NCBI RefSeq assembly: GCF_015356825.1
Contig: NZ_JAACYW010000120.1
Span: 1-32,069 of the forward strand
DNA: 32,069 nucleotides
Source of the DNA: Catenulispora rubra
GTDB lineage: Bacteria > Actinomycetota > Actinomycetes > Streptomycetales > Catenulisporaceae
Direction: 5' to 3'
In this document: positions 1 to 7,463 of the stretch, one piece after another
Layout: every line of letters begins with the position of its first letter
Numbering within the stretch: the first letter of the stretch is position 1
Notes under the pieces: model-generated
Told to the model about the DNA's origin: nothing
Databases searched by the model: none
Seen by the model: the letters and a program-made list of their open reading frames with translations, nothing else
Translations under genes and position numbers: made by a program

Positions 1-1993
1 GCGCCGGGGCCTCAGCCTGCGGGGGCTGATACGAGGTCGGCGGCGGAGGCATCTGCGCCGGGGGCGGCGGCGTCATGGAGACGCCGGGCGAGACCTGCGT
101 GCCAGGGGTCTGCGACGGGTCGACGATCGCGTCGACCTGCCACTGGAAGCTGAACAGGTCGCGCACGGCCTGACGCAGCGTGTCGGAGGTGCCGCGGCTC
201 ACGAAGCGGTCGCGCGCGCCGGCGCTCACGAAGGCGACCTGCAGGCGGTCGCCGTCCAGGCCGATGACCTGCGAGTTCTGGCTGAGGAGCATCCAGCTCA
301 CGCGGCCGTCGCGGCGCTTGACCTCTTCGAGGAGGTCCGGCCACATGCGACGGATGTCGACGCCGGTGGGTGTGGCGGACTGCGCGGGTTGTGGTTGGGA
401 TTGCGGCTGTGGCTGTGGCTGCGGCTGCGGCGCCGGAGGTTGGGGAGCCGGGGCGGCCTGCGACGCGCCTGCGTCATTCGAAGGCTGCGAGGGTGTGCTC
501 TCTGCGGCCCACTCCGGAGCTTCGGAGGCGGCCGGATCCGGTGCTGTGTCGACGGCCGGCGATCCGGGTCCTGCGTTCGCGGTAGGTGCGCCTTGTTCCC
601 ACGGCGGCGTACCGAGCGCGCCGCTGGCTGCCGGGGCCGGCGCGACATTCTGCTGGCTCTGCTGAGTCTGCTGCGGCGCACCGCCACCTGCTGGCTGCTG
701 CTGGCTGTCGGCGCCGCTCGGCCGCCGCACCGGCGGCTCGTCGAACTCGTCCTCCACCACCCGCGGCCCGGCGGCCATCGGCGTCATCGGTGCCATCGGT
801 GCCATCGGGGCGGGGGCGGCGGCACCCAGCACCACGCCGCGGCGCTCCAGCCGGTCCACACGGGCGGCCAGGCCCTGCTCGGCGTCGTCGGCGCCGGGCA
901 GCAGGACTCGGGCGCAGACCAGCTCCAGCTGCAGGCGGGGGGCTGTCGCGCCCCGCATCTCGGTCAGGCCGGTGTTCACCAGATCGGCGGCCCGGGACAG
1001 CTCGGCGGCGCCGAAGGACCGGGCCTGCGCGGTCATCCGCTCGAACTGGTCGTCGGGCACGTCGATGAGGGCCCGGGCGGCGCCGGCGTCGGTGACCGCG
1101 TTCAGGACCACCAGGTCGCGGAGGCGCTCCAGCAGGTCGGTCAGGAAGCGCCGGGGGTCGTGGCCGCTCTCGACCACTTGGTCGACCAGGCCGAAGACGG
1201 CGGCGCCGTCGTGCCCGGCGAAGGCCTCGACCAGCCGGTCCAGCAGCGCGGCGTCGGTGTAGCCGAGCAGGCCGGTGGCCATCGCGTAGCTGACGCCGTT
1301 CTCGTCGGCGCCGGCCAGCAGCTGGTCCAGCACGGACATCGCGTCCCGCGCCGAGCCCGCACCGGCCCGCACCACCAGAGGCAGCACCTCCGGCTCCACC
1401 TTGATGCCCTCGCGCGCCGTGATGTCGGTCAGGTGCTCGCGCAGCACGCCGGGCGGAATGAGCCGGAAGGGATAGTGGTGCGTCCGCGACCGGATGGTCC
1501 CGATCACCTTCTCCGGCTCGGTCGTGGCGAAGATGAACTTCAGATGCGGCGGCGGCTCCTCGACGACCTTCAGCAGCGCGTTGAAGCCCGCCGAGGTCAC
1601 CATGTGCGCCTCGTCGATGATGTAGATCTTGAACCGGGATGCCGCCGGCGCGAAGAACGCCCGCTCGCGCAGATCGCGCGCGTCGTCCACACCACCGTGC
1701 GACGCCGCGTCGATCTCGATCACGTCGATCGACCCGGGCCCCCCGTTGGCCAACTCGACACAGGACCGGCACACCCCGCAGGGCGTCGGCGTGGGCCCCT
1801 GCTCGCAGTTCAGACACCGCGCGAGAATCCGCGCACTGGTGGTCTTGCCGCACCCCCGCGGCCCGCTGAACAGGTAGGCATGGTTCACCCGACCGTTGCG
1901 GAGAGCCTGCTGCAAGGGCAGCGTCACGTGCTCCTGGCCGACGACCTCCTCAAAGGAGTCGGGCCGATAGCGGCGATAGAGCGCGAGGGACAC
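1..1993 (-). CDS. dnaX: DNA polymerase III subunit gamma/tau (partial, C-terminus outside window)
   Basis: This is the clamp-loader ATPase that loads the sliding clamp during replication. The reading frame starts with GTG at 1993-1991 (product begins MSLALYRRYRPDSF) and runs off the left edge without a stop, so about 664 codons are visible. The Walker A motif GPRGCGKT is at residues 44-51. A four-cysteine zinc module follows (Cys 63, 72, 75, 78), then a Walker B/DEAH-like IIDEAH segment and the SARD sensor region. From about residue 395 a long low-complexity linker rich in Ala, Pro and Gln follows (PQPQPQPQ runs). A conserved tau-like C-terminal domain then begins (DIRRMWPDLLEEVKRRDGRV). The linker explains the many spurious open frames on the other strand. 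The SRP RNA gene lies just upstream on the same strand, a common actinobacterial arrangement. Identification is secure; only the end is missing. Confidence 0.96.
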   Translation of the reverse strand, partial: MSLALYRRYRPDSFEEVVGQEHVTLPLQQALRNGRVNHAYLFSGPRGCGKTTSARILARCLNCEQGPTPTPCGVCRSCVELANGGPGSIDVIEIDAASHGGVDDARDLRERAFFAPAASRFKIYIIDEAHMVTSAGFNALLKVVEEPPPHLKFIFATTEPEKVIGTIRSRTHHYPFRLIPPGVLREHLTDITAREGIKVEPEVLPLVVRAGAGSARDAMSVLDQLLAGADENGVSYAMATGLLGYTDAALLDRLVEAFAGHDGAAVFGLVDQVVESGHDPRRFLTDLLERLRDLVVLNAVTDAGAARALIDVPDDQFERMTAQARSFGAAELSRAADLVNTGLTEMRGATAPRLQLELVCARVLLPGADDAEQGLAARVDRLERRGVVLGAAAPAPMAPMAPMTPMAAGPRVVEDEFDEPPVRRPSGADSQQQPAGGGAPQQTQQSQQNVAPAPAASGALGTPPWEQGAPTANAGPGSPAVDTAPDPAASEAPEWAAESTPSQPSNDAGASQAAPAPQPPAPQPQPQPQPQSQPQPAQSATPTGVDIRRMWPDLLEEVKRRDGRVSWMLLSQNSQVIGLDGDRLQVAFVSAGARDRFVSRGTSDTLRQAVRDLFSFQWQVDAIVDPSQTPGTQVSPGVSMTPPPPAQMPPPPTSYQPPQAEAPA

Positions 1994-2036
1994 GTAGCAA
2001 AGGTATCGGCTGAGACCGACAACCGGACAAAAAAGA

Positions 2037-2120
2037 ACTCCCATGCACCCGCCAGAGCACACCGACCCTTGCTGCCGTCAAGCCCTGGGGGAGTTGAGTG
2101 TGATGACGCCGCATGGGAGT
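2037..2120 (-). ncRNA. ffs: Signal recognition particle RNA, small bacterial (4.5S) type
   Basis: On the minus strand this 84-nt element folds as one long hairpin. Its ends pair perfectly (ACTCCCATGC with GCATGGGAGT) and an inner CACAC pairs with GTGTG. The apical part CAGGGCTTGACGGCAGCA matches the conserved Ffh-binding domain (CAGG ... AGCA asymmetric loop). The tetraloop reads UGAC, which fits the URRC class rather than the usual GGAA. A run of T residues follows the 3' end on the minus strand (complement of 2026-2034), as expected for a terminator. A possible -10 TATATG is at 2137-2132. SRP RNA binds Ffh and targets membrane proteins co-translationally. The exact ends are inferred from the fold. 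Confidence 0.88.
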
Positions 2121-2178
2121 CCGGGGACAAGCATATAGGAGTGCGGACCCATCCCGAGAGTCAGGTATGCTTCTCGGC

Positions 2179-2263
2179 GGAGGATTCGCCTAGTGGCCTA
2201 GGGCGCACGCTTGGAAAGCGTGTTGGGGGCAACCCCTCGCGAGTTCGAATCTCGCATTCTCCG
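2179..2263 (+). tRNA. tRNA-Ser (anticodon GGA)
   Basis: An 85-nt class II tRNA. The acceptor arms GGAGGAT (2179-2185) and ATTCTCC (2256-2262) pair, with discriminator G at 2263. The anticodon arm is GCACGCTTGGAAAGCGTG with anticodon GGA. A long variable arm (GGGGGCAACCCC) and the T arm GCGAGTTCGAATCTCGC follow. CCA is not encoded, so the CCA-adding enzyme at 7394-8869 would be needed. A possible -10 TATGCT lies at 2166-2171. Confidence 0.97.
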
Positions 2264-2271
2264 CTTGTGGG

Positions 2272-2307
2272 ACGACCCTGAGCTGCGGAAACGCGGCTCG
2301 GGGTCGT
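2272..2307 (+). terminator. Intrinsic terminator after tRNA-Ser
   Basis: The arms ACGACCCTGAGC (2272-2283) and GCTCGGGGTCGT (2296-2307) form a 12-bp stem with one G-T pair and a 12-nt loop. It is followed by TCGTTTT. It sits 8 nt after the tRNA. The rest of the gap to 2509 shows no gene that I can support. Confidence 0.8.
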
Positions 2308-2509
2308 TCGTTTTCCAGGCATCGGATTGGTGCTGAGCGGTCGGATTCGGGGCTCGTTCGCGGTTTTGACGCCGGCAAGAGGGCCGCTGCGGTGTGACGA
2401 GCGTCACGAGGCCGACACCCGCAGGGCTCCGAAAAGACACTTTCGAGTGACCCGGCGAGGTCGGCGGTCGGGCCGGAGACGGGATCGGCTGACCGGATCG
2501 GCGACCGCG

Positions 2510-3004
2510 TCACACCCCGAGTCGCGCAAGGAATTCCTCAAGCTTCCCGGACATGCGTCCGACCTGTTGGTCCACGCTGAGCGTCTCCTCCATCCGGCCG
2601 CCGGCGCCGGGTGACTTCATGCCGCGGATGTAGAGCGAGCAGGCGAGGTCCGCGCAGAGGTACAGGCCCGCGGAGTTGCCCTGGCGGCCGGCGTCGCCGG
2701 CTTTGCGGCCGGTCATCAGGGAGACGCCGCCGCCCGGGTGTGTCGTCAGACACAGGGAGCACAGGTTGCGGCGCAGGAATCCCTTGCGGCTGGCAGCGCT
2801 GCGGAGCGTGACGCCGGTCAGGCCGTCGCCGCGCGGCGTCACCAGGTAGGCGCGGTCCTGGGCGCCGAGGTCGCGCCAGCCGAGGAAGTCGAGTTCGGGC
2901 CAGGGGACGGCTGCGAGGTCGCGGGGCATCGGGATGCGTTTGGCCTCGCCCTGCGAGCAGTTGGCGAAGCTGGCACGGATGTCGTCTTCGGTGACAGGGT
3001 GCAT
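2510..3004 (-). CDS. FBP-domain (treble-clef zinc finger) protein, EF-G-binding-like
   Basis: A 164-residue protein, taking ATG at 3004 (MHPVTEDDIRASF). Upstream in-frame starts exist but would add a stretch without family character. The C-terminal half has CxxC at Cys82/Cys85 (NLCSLC) and a second pair at Cys117/Cys122 (LYLCADLAC). This is the pattern of the FBP C-terminal treble-clef zinc finger found in EF-G-binding, fusidic-acid-resistance-type proteins and in many uncharacterised actinobacterial proteins. The family assignment comes from the cysteine pattern and the Y-x-x-T-P-R-x-x-x-x-x-G-V segment, recalled rather than searched. Binding to EF-G or the ribosome is therefore inference. 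It appears monocistronic: a hairpin terminator separates it from the gene upstream. Confidence 0.78.
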   Translation of the reverse strand: MHPVTEDDIRASFANCSQGEAKRIPMPRDLAAVPWPELDFLGWRDLGAQDRAYLVTPRGDGLTGVTLRSAASRKGFLRRNLCSLCLTTHPGGGVSLMTGRKAGDAGRQGNSAGLYLCADLACSLYIRGMKSPGAGGRMEETLSVDQQVGRMSGKLEEFLARLGV

Positions 3005-3124
3005 GGAAACGAGCTGACCATGACAGGCCCGCGACGGCAAAACGGAATTTGCCGATACCTCGCCGACACCGCTCCGATGCCACGCCGATGCCCTGGCGCC
3101 GCCCTGGCCCGGCACACCAAACTA

Positions 3125-3156
3125 CAGTGCCCAGGCACCGAAATGCCCGGGCACTG
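3125..3156 (-). terminator. Hairpin terminator after the anti-sigma-like gene
   Basis: The arms CAGTGCCCAGGCA (3125-3137) and TGCCCGGGCACTG (3144-3156) form a 13-bp stem with one A-C mismatch and a 6-nt loop. It lies 15 nt beyond the stop of the minus-strand gene at 3172. There is no clear T-run, which is common in high-GC actinobacteria. Confidence 0.6.
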
Positions 3157-3171
3157 TCCTGTCTCGAAGAG

Positions 3172-4716
3172 CTATCGGAACGTCGCCAGCAACGAGGCCG
3201 TCTTGCTGATGGCCGTCGCCAACCGGCCGCTCTGTGCCGCAGCCAGGAACTGGTCCGCACTCACCTGTGCCGGCGCGTACGGCCCCTTGTTCACCGAGTA
3301 CGTCTGCCCGGGATCAGTTTCGGACCTGCCCGGCAGACGGGTCTGGTCGGCCGACGTCTCCAGCGTCATGGCCAGCACGGGCTTGCTCAGGTCGTCGGGA
3401 ACGAACCAGTAGTTGTAGACCGACGGGGTATCCGACAGGGCCGTCAGTTTGCTGTCGGTCGGCTTCTGCGTATAGACCTCCAGCGTCCCGCCGGGCACCG
3501 CCCGCTTCGTGCACGTGGCGTTCGGCGGGCACAACCCGAACACCTGCTGCTTGTACTGCGTGGTCTGCGGGACGGCCTCCCACTGCAACTGGTTCCTGCC
3601 GCTCGGCCCGGTGAGCATGATCTCCGGCTGCATCAAGGACACGTCGACGCTGACCTTCACCGCGGACGGAAGCGCAGCCTCCGCAGCCGCGACGATCTGC
3701 GCCTCGGTGGCCGAGAGCCGGGTCTGCGTGTCCTGCGACACCGCGGTCCGGGGATCGAGCAGGTACTCCAGATTCTTCAGCCCCGGCCTGCCCAGCATCC
3801 CCATCAGGTCGTCGGCGGACATCGCCGGCCCCGAAGGGTCGTAGGCCCACGTGTTGTCGGGGAGCGACGGTGGCGGCCAGATGCCGCCGGTCATGTAGTC
3901 CGAGGGCTCGTGGTCCGCGTACTGGACCTTCGCGGTCGCCGTCGACTCCGTCAGGCTGAACGCGTACTTGGTCCGGTCGGTCGGGACGAACATCATCGAC
4001 AGCGTCCTGGACACGATGGTGTTGCTCGTGCCCGCCTTCACGACGTCCGCCGGCAGCGTCTGCCTGCGCACCGTTTCCGTCGCGGTGGCCGCGTACTCGT
4101 CCAGGTAGACGGTCCCGCCGTCGACTGTCCTGGTCGTGCAGGTACCCCCCTTGCTCCCGGTCGACCCCTGCGGACAAGCCACCTCGCGGATGATGGCGTC
4201 CGTCTCCTTGGCGGACGCCATCCCCACCCACATGTTCGCCGTGGTCGTCCCGGTCGCCGTGGTCAGAACGGCGGCCGGGACGGTGACCATCCCCGGGGTG
4301 CGCCCCGAGGGCTGCCGACTCGCGGTCACCCCGCCCGGCAGCAACGGCTGCAGCAAGCCGGACAGCCGGTTCTGCACATCCTGGAGCTTGTCGACGCTGC
4401 CGATCTCCGGGCCGAAGCCCAGGAAGCCCTTCGGGCTCACCGCGGTCGACGAACTCGTCGCGGACGTCACCTGGTCCGCCGGGTCCTGATGCGCGCGCCC
4501 GGCCGGCGCCGCCCCGGTCACCACGGCGAACGTCCCGATCACCGCCACCACGCTCAGCGTGGCCCCGCCGGCGGCGACCATCCGGTTCCGGTGCCGCACC
4601 GCGTCCCCGCGGGCGATGGACCCGCTCGCGAGGTCGCGCAACGGCGGCTCGGGGTCGGCGAAAGCCGTCCCGAGCAGACCGCGCACGGCGCTGTCTTCGT
4701 TCTCTTCGATAGTCAT
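3172..4716 (-). CDS. Membrane-anchored extracytoplasmic protein, putative partner of the upstream ECF sigma factor
   Basis: A 514-residue protein. The N-terminus is short and cytoplasmic (about 45 residues, acidic then basic), followed by one membrane segment (about residues 47-68, AAGGATLSVVAVIGTFAVV). A roughly 440-residue Ser/Thr-rich extracytoplasmic domain follows, with paired cysteines (for example GGTCTTRTV and LCPPNATC). It starts 1 nt after the stop of the sigma-factor gene (TGA-C-ATG), so the two genes are translationally coupled. This layout is typical of a regulator or sensor co-expressed with a SigE-type ECF sigma factor. I see no HxxxCxxC zinc anti-sigma motif, so anti-sigma activity is inferred from context only. 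I do not recognise a named domain in the outer part. Confidence 0.72.
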   Translation of the reverse strand: MTIEENEDSAVRGLLGTAFADPEPPLRDLASGSIARGDAVRHRNRMVAAGGATLSVVAVIGTFAVVTGAAPAGRAHQDPADQVTSATSSSTAVSPKGFLGFGPEIGSVDKLQDVQNRLSGLLQPLLPGGVTASRQPSGRTPGMVTVPAAVLTTATGTTTANMWVGMASAKETDAIIREVACPQGSTGSKGGTCTTRTVDGGTVYLDEYAATATETVRRQTLPADVVKAGTSNTIVSRTLSMMFVPTDRTKYAFSLTESTATAKVQYADHEPSDYMTGGIWPPPSLPDNTWAYDPSGPAMSADDLMGMLGRPGLKNLEYLLDPRTAVSQDTQTRLSATEAQIVAAAEAALPSAVKVSVDVSLMQPEIMLTGPSGRNQLQWEAVPQTTQYKQQVFGLCPPNATCTKRAVPGGTLEVYTQKPTDSKLTALSDTPSVYNYWFVPDDLSKPVLAMTLETSADQTRLPGRSETDPGQTYSVNKGPYAPAQVSADQFLAAAQSGRLATAISKTASLLATFR

Positions 4717-4717
4717 G

Positions 4718-5260
4718 TCAGGTCTGCTTCCTCACTCCTGCTCCTGCTCGGCCTGACGCCTCGGCGAACCCGGCCAGAGGCTCCCGCAACAACCCCAGCC
4801 CGCGGCTGGCCATGCTCTTCACCGAGCCCTGGGAGATGTCGAGGATCCCCGCGGTCTGCTCCACGCTCATGTCCTCCCAGTACCGCAGCACCACCACGGC
4901 GCGGGTACGGGGAGGGAGTTTCTTCAGCGCTTCCATCACCGCGAGGCGGGTTTCGGTCGGGTCCGCCGGCGACGCCCTCTCGGGGACGTGTTCCAGGGGC
5001 ACCGTGTCGAGGTGCTTCTTCCTGGAGTCCAGAAAGCATCGGTAGACCACCTGCCGTGCGTAGGCACCGGGGTTGTCCGCGGCCCGGACCCGGTTCCAGT
5101 GCCGGTAGATGCGGTCGAACGCCATCTGGACGAGGTCCTCTGCGAAGTGCCAGTCACCGCAGAGCAGGTAGGCCGACCGTCGCAGATGGCCCTGGCTCGC
5201 CACCGCGAACTCGCGGAACTCCTCCCGGGTATCGGAGTGCTCCGCGGGACGGCTTCCCAT
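4718..5260 (-). CDS. ECF sigma factor, SigE family (actinobacterial)
   Basis: About 180 residues with the two ECF regions. Region 2 is FREFAVASQGHLRRSAYLLCGDWHFAEDLVQMAF. Region 4 carries the helix-turn-helix (KLPPRTRAVVVLRYWEDMSVEQTAGILDISQGSVKSMASRGL). The spacing and sequence resemble the SigE-like sigma factors common in Streptomyces, which direct RNA polymerase to stress promoters. I prefer ATG at 5260, with GTGAG just upstream; an in-frame GTG at 5272 adds four residues and is equally possible. The gene is directly followed by the membrane-protein gene at 4716, probably its regulator. The 200 bp upstream hold the promoter; TCACGTGA at 5269-5276 is a palindrome near the start. Confidence 0.9.
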   Translation of the reverse strand: MGSRPAEHSDTREEFREFAVASQGHLRRSAYLLCGDWHFAEDLVQMAFDRIYRHWNRVRAADNPGAYARQVVYRCFLDSRKKHLDTVPLEHVPERASPADPTETRLAVMEALKKLPPRTRAVVVLRYWEDMSVEQTAGILDISQGSVKSMASRGLGLLREPLAGFAEASGRAGAGVRKQT

Positions 5261-5471
5261 TTGGAATCTCACGTGAGTATCGACTCAGGTCTTTCGTGGG
5301 CGGGTTCGTAAAGAGCGATGAGAATCTTTGCGCCGCCATCCTGCGCGCACCGCCGCGAAAGCCACCTGTGGCCCTGCGAACATCACAGTCCGGTCCCGTT
5401 CCGTCACGATTTTGTGTCCTCTTTGCTGTTCGGTTGCCGCCTCCCCGAGCCGCTCCGGCTACCCTGGTGCC

Positions 5472-5768
5472 GTGATCTTCAAGCGCATCGGCGAAGGGCG
5501 GCCCTACCCCGACCACGGACGCTCCTTCAGGGAGTGGGCCGAGGTGGCCCCGCGCCAGATCCGCCTGGACCAGCTCATCACCACCAAGCGCCACCTGGAC
5601 CTGGACGCCCTGCTGTCCCAGGACTCCACGTTCTACGGCGACCTGTTCGCGCACGTCGTGCACTGGCGGGGCGGCTACTACCTGGAGGACGGCCTGCACC
5701 GGGCCGTGCGCGCCGCACTCCAGCAGCGCACGGTGCTGCACGCGCGGGTGCTGGACCTCTCGGAATGA
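5472..5768 (+). CDS. Small conserved actinobacterial protein (sometimes annotated VapB-family antitoxin)
   Basis: A 98-residue protein starting at GTG 5472 (MIFKRIGEGRPYPDHGRSF). The frame is open further upstream, but similarity to the short actinobacterial family begins here. Conserved blocks are APRQIRLDQLITTKRHLDLDALL, STFYGDLFAHVV and YYLEDGLHRAVRAALQQR. I recall near-identical Streptomyces proteins annotated as VapB-type antitoxins. Nothing in the sequence shows a DNA-binding fold and no VapC toxin is adjacent, so that label should be treated as doubtful. The stop overlaps the next start (ATGA, 5765-5768). Confidence 0.82.
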   Translation: MIFKRIGEGRPYPDHGRSFREWAEVAPRQIRLDQLITTKRHLDLDALLSQDSTFYGDLFAHVVHWRGGYYLEDGLHRAVRAALQQRTVLHARVLDLSE

Positions 5769-6061
5769 GACAGCGGTCGGCCGCGCTCGGCGGCGCCGTC
5801 GTGGTCGTCGCGATTCTGGCCGGCGTGCTCTGGTACGCCAACCGCCCCGTGCCCTCGCCGGCCAGAGCGGGTGACTGCATCACGGTCCCGGCCTCCGGGA
5901 GCTTCAAGACCGTCGGATGCACCGACAGCGGCGCGGCCTTCAAGGTGGCCGCGGTGCTCGACAACGGCGACAGCAACGGCTGCGACGCCTATCCCGCGGT
6001 GATCATGTCCGTCGTGGACAAGAACCGCACCAAGACCTTGTGCCTCGGCAGCGCCAAGTAG
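5765..6061 (+). CDS. Small membrane-anchored protein with a cysteine-containing outer domain (LppU-like)
   Basis: 98 residues. After MRQR comes a membrane segment (residues about 7-24, AALGGAVVVVAILAGVLWYA), then a short extracytoplasmic domain with the pattern GDCI ... VGC ... NGC ... LC. The four cysteines could form two disulfides. The pattern recalls the LppU/SCO3897 family of actinobacterial secreted proteins, but the domain is too short for a firm call. The start ATG overlaps the stop of the preceding gene by 4 bp, so the two are probably one transcript. Function unknown. Confidence 0.7.
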   Translation: MRQRSAALGGAVVVVAILAGVLWYANRPVPSPARAGDCITVPASGSFKTVGCTDSGAAFKVAAVLDNGDSNGCDAYPAVIMSVVDKNRTKTLCLGSAK

Positions 6062-6070
6062 GCAAGCCGG

Positions 6071-6113
6071 CCCGAGTAGACCCGAGTAGGCCCAAGTGGC
6101 TGCCGAGTAGGCC
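6071..6113. repeat. Degenerate 10-bp tandem repeat
   Basis: About four units of CCCGAGTAGG-like sequence (6071-6080, 6081-6090, 6091-6100 degenerate, then a shifted copy to 6113). They fill the gap between the LppU-like gene and the MFS gene. No function is evident. Confidence 0.6.
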
Positions 6114-6158
6114 CGGCGCTACAGGCACCCGGGACGCCCGGAGCACTACGCTGCGAAC

Positions 6159-7463
6159 GTGAGTGATCTCCGGGAGTTGCTGAGGTCCGGGCTCTTCCGG
6201 CGGCTGTTCGCGACCCGCCTGACCGGGCAGTTCGGCGACGGCGTGTTCCAGGTGGCCCTGGCCGCCTTCGTCGTGTTCTCCCCCGAGAAGGAGGCGACGG
6301 CCGCCGAGGTCGCGAAAGCTTTCGCCCTGCTGCTGGTCCCGTTCACGGTCATCGGCCCGTTCGCCGGGGTCTTCCTGGACCGCTGGCGCCGTCGCCAGGT
6401 GCTCTACTACGCCAACGTGCTGCGCTCCGGGATCGTGCTGGTCGTGGCGGCCCAGGTCCTCGCCGGACACAGCGGACTCCTCTTCTACACCTCCGCGTTG
6501 GCCGTCCTCAGCTGCAACCGCTTCATCCTCGCGGGGTTGTCCGCCGCTCTTCCACAGGCTGTGGATAACCAACGGCTCGTCGTCGCCAACGCGGTCTCGC
6601 CGACGGCCGGCACCCTCGCCGCGACCCTCGGCGGTTCGGTGGGAGTCGTGGTCAGAGCGCTCGTGGGGTCCGGAGACGGAGCGAACGCGCTCATCCTGGT
6701 CGTAGGCGCCGTCCTCTATATGGCGGGCGGTCTGGTGGCGCGCACCATGCCGCGCGACTCTCTCGGCCCCGACGACCGTCCCGAAAACTCCGCATGGAGC
6801 GAGCTGAAGGTCGTCGCACAGGGGCTGTGGGAGGGCTTGGAACATCTCCGGGCGCGCAAGCCCGCGGCCGCGGCCCTCGCCGCCATCACCGCCAACCGCT
6901 TCTGTTACGGCCTGACGACCATCATGGTCCTGCTGTTGTTCCGCAACACCTTCAACAACCCGCACGACACGAACGCCGGGCTGCGCGGCTTCGGCACCGC
7001 GGTCGCGGTCTCCGGACTCGGCTACTTCATCGCCGCCTTCGCCTCGCCGGTCATCCTGCGCCACGTCGATTTCTCGACCTGGATCACGGTCTGCATGATC
7101 GGCTCTGCGGTCGCCCTGGCAGCTTCAGCGGGCTGGTGGCGTGTCGTCCCGCTGTTGATCGGCGCACTCGTTCTGGGTTTCCTCGCGCAGGGGCAGAAGA
7201 TCTGTACAGACACCACAGTGCAGCGCAATGTAGAGGACTCCTATAGAGGACGCGTCTTCTCGCTCTACGACATGCTCTTCAACGGTGCCTTCGTCGCGGC
7301 GGCCGCTGTGGCCGCCGCGACGCTGCCGGCGTCCGGGAAGTCGACGGCGCTCCTCTACGCGACCGTCGCTGTGTACCTCTTAGCGGGAATCGCTTATGGC
7401 TGGTTCCGCGCGGCTTCCCGCTCGGCCCACCAGGACCGCAGCTCCGTCTCCACTGTGTCGTGA
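6159..7463 (+). CDS. Major facilitator superfamily (MFS) transporter
   Basis: 434 residues from GTG 6159 (MSDLRELLRSGLFRRLFATRLTGQFGDG). About twelve hydrophobic segments are visible. The N-terminal signature FRRLFATRLTGQFGDGVFQVAL and the loop FAGVFLDRWRRRQVLYYANVLR match the EntS/multidrug-exporter-like MFS group. The substrate cannot be read from sequence. The 3' end overlaps the 3' end of cca by 70 bp in convergent orientation. The coding sequence contains a perfect DnaA box at 6560-6568 (see findings). In actinomycetes such a gene is often seen next to cca and the murJ cluster. Confidence 0.88.
   Translation: MSDLRELLRSGLFRRLFATRLTGQFGDGVFQVALAAFVVFSPEKEATAAEVAKAFALLLVPFTVIGPFAGVFLDRWRRRQVLYYANVLRSGIVLVVAAQVLAGHSGLLFYTSALAVLSCNRFILAGLSAALPQAVDNQRLVVANAVSPTAGTLAATLGGSVGVVVRALVGSGDGANALILVVGAVLYMAGGLVARTMPRDSLGPDDRPENSAWSELKVVAQGLWEGLEHLRARKPAAAALAAITANRFCYGLTTIMVLLLFRNTFNNPHDTNAGLRGFGTAVAVSGLGYFIAAFASPVILRHVDFSTWITVCMIGSAVALAASAGWWRVVPLLIGALVLGFLAQGQKICTDTTVQRNVEDSYRGRVFSLYDMLFNGAFVAAAAVAAATLPASGKSTALLYATVAVYLLAGIAYGWFRAASRSAHQDRSSVSTVS

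Noticed and set aside
474..1853. Long open frame on the minus strand opposite and within dnaX
   Set aside because: It is an out-of-frame shadow of dnaX with Arg/Gly-rich translation; the true frame shows the Walker A and zinc motifs.
389..2281. 630-codon plus-strand open frame across dnaX, the SRP RNA and tRNA-Ser
   Set aside because: It runs through two RNA genes antisense to dnaX and has no recognisable protein sequence; high GC keeps it open.
5472..6061. A VapBC toxin-antitoxin pair
   Set aside because: The first gene is sometimes labelled VapB, but the second is a membrane protein without PIN-domain acidic residues.
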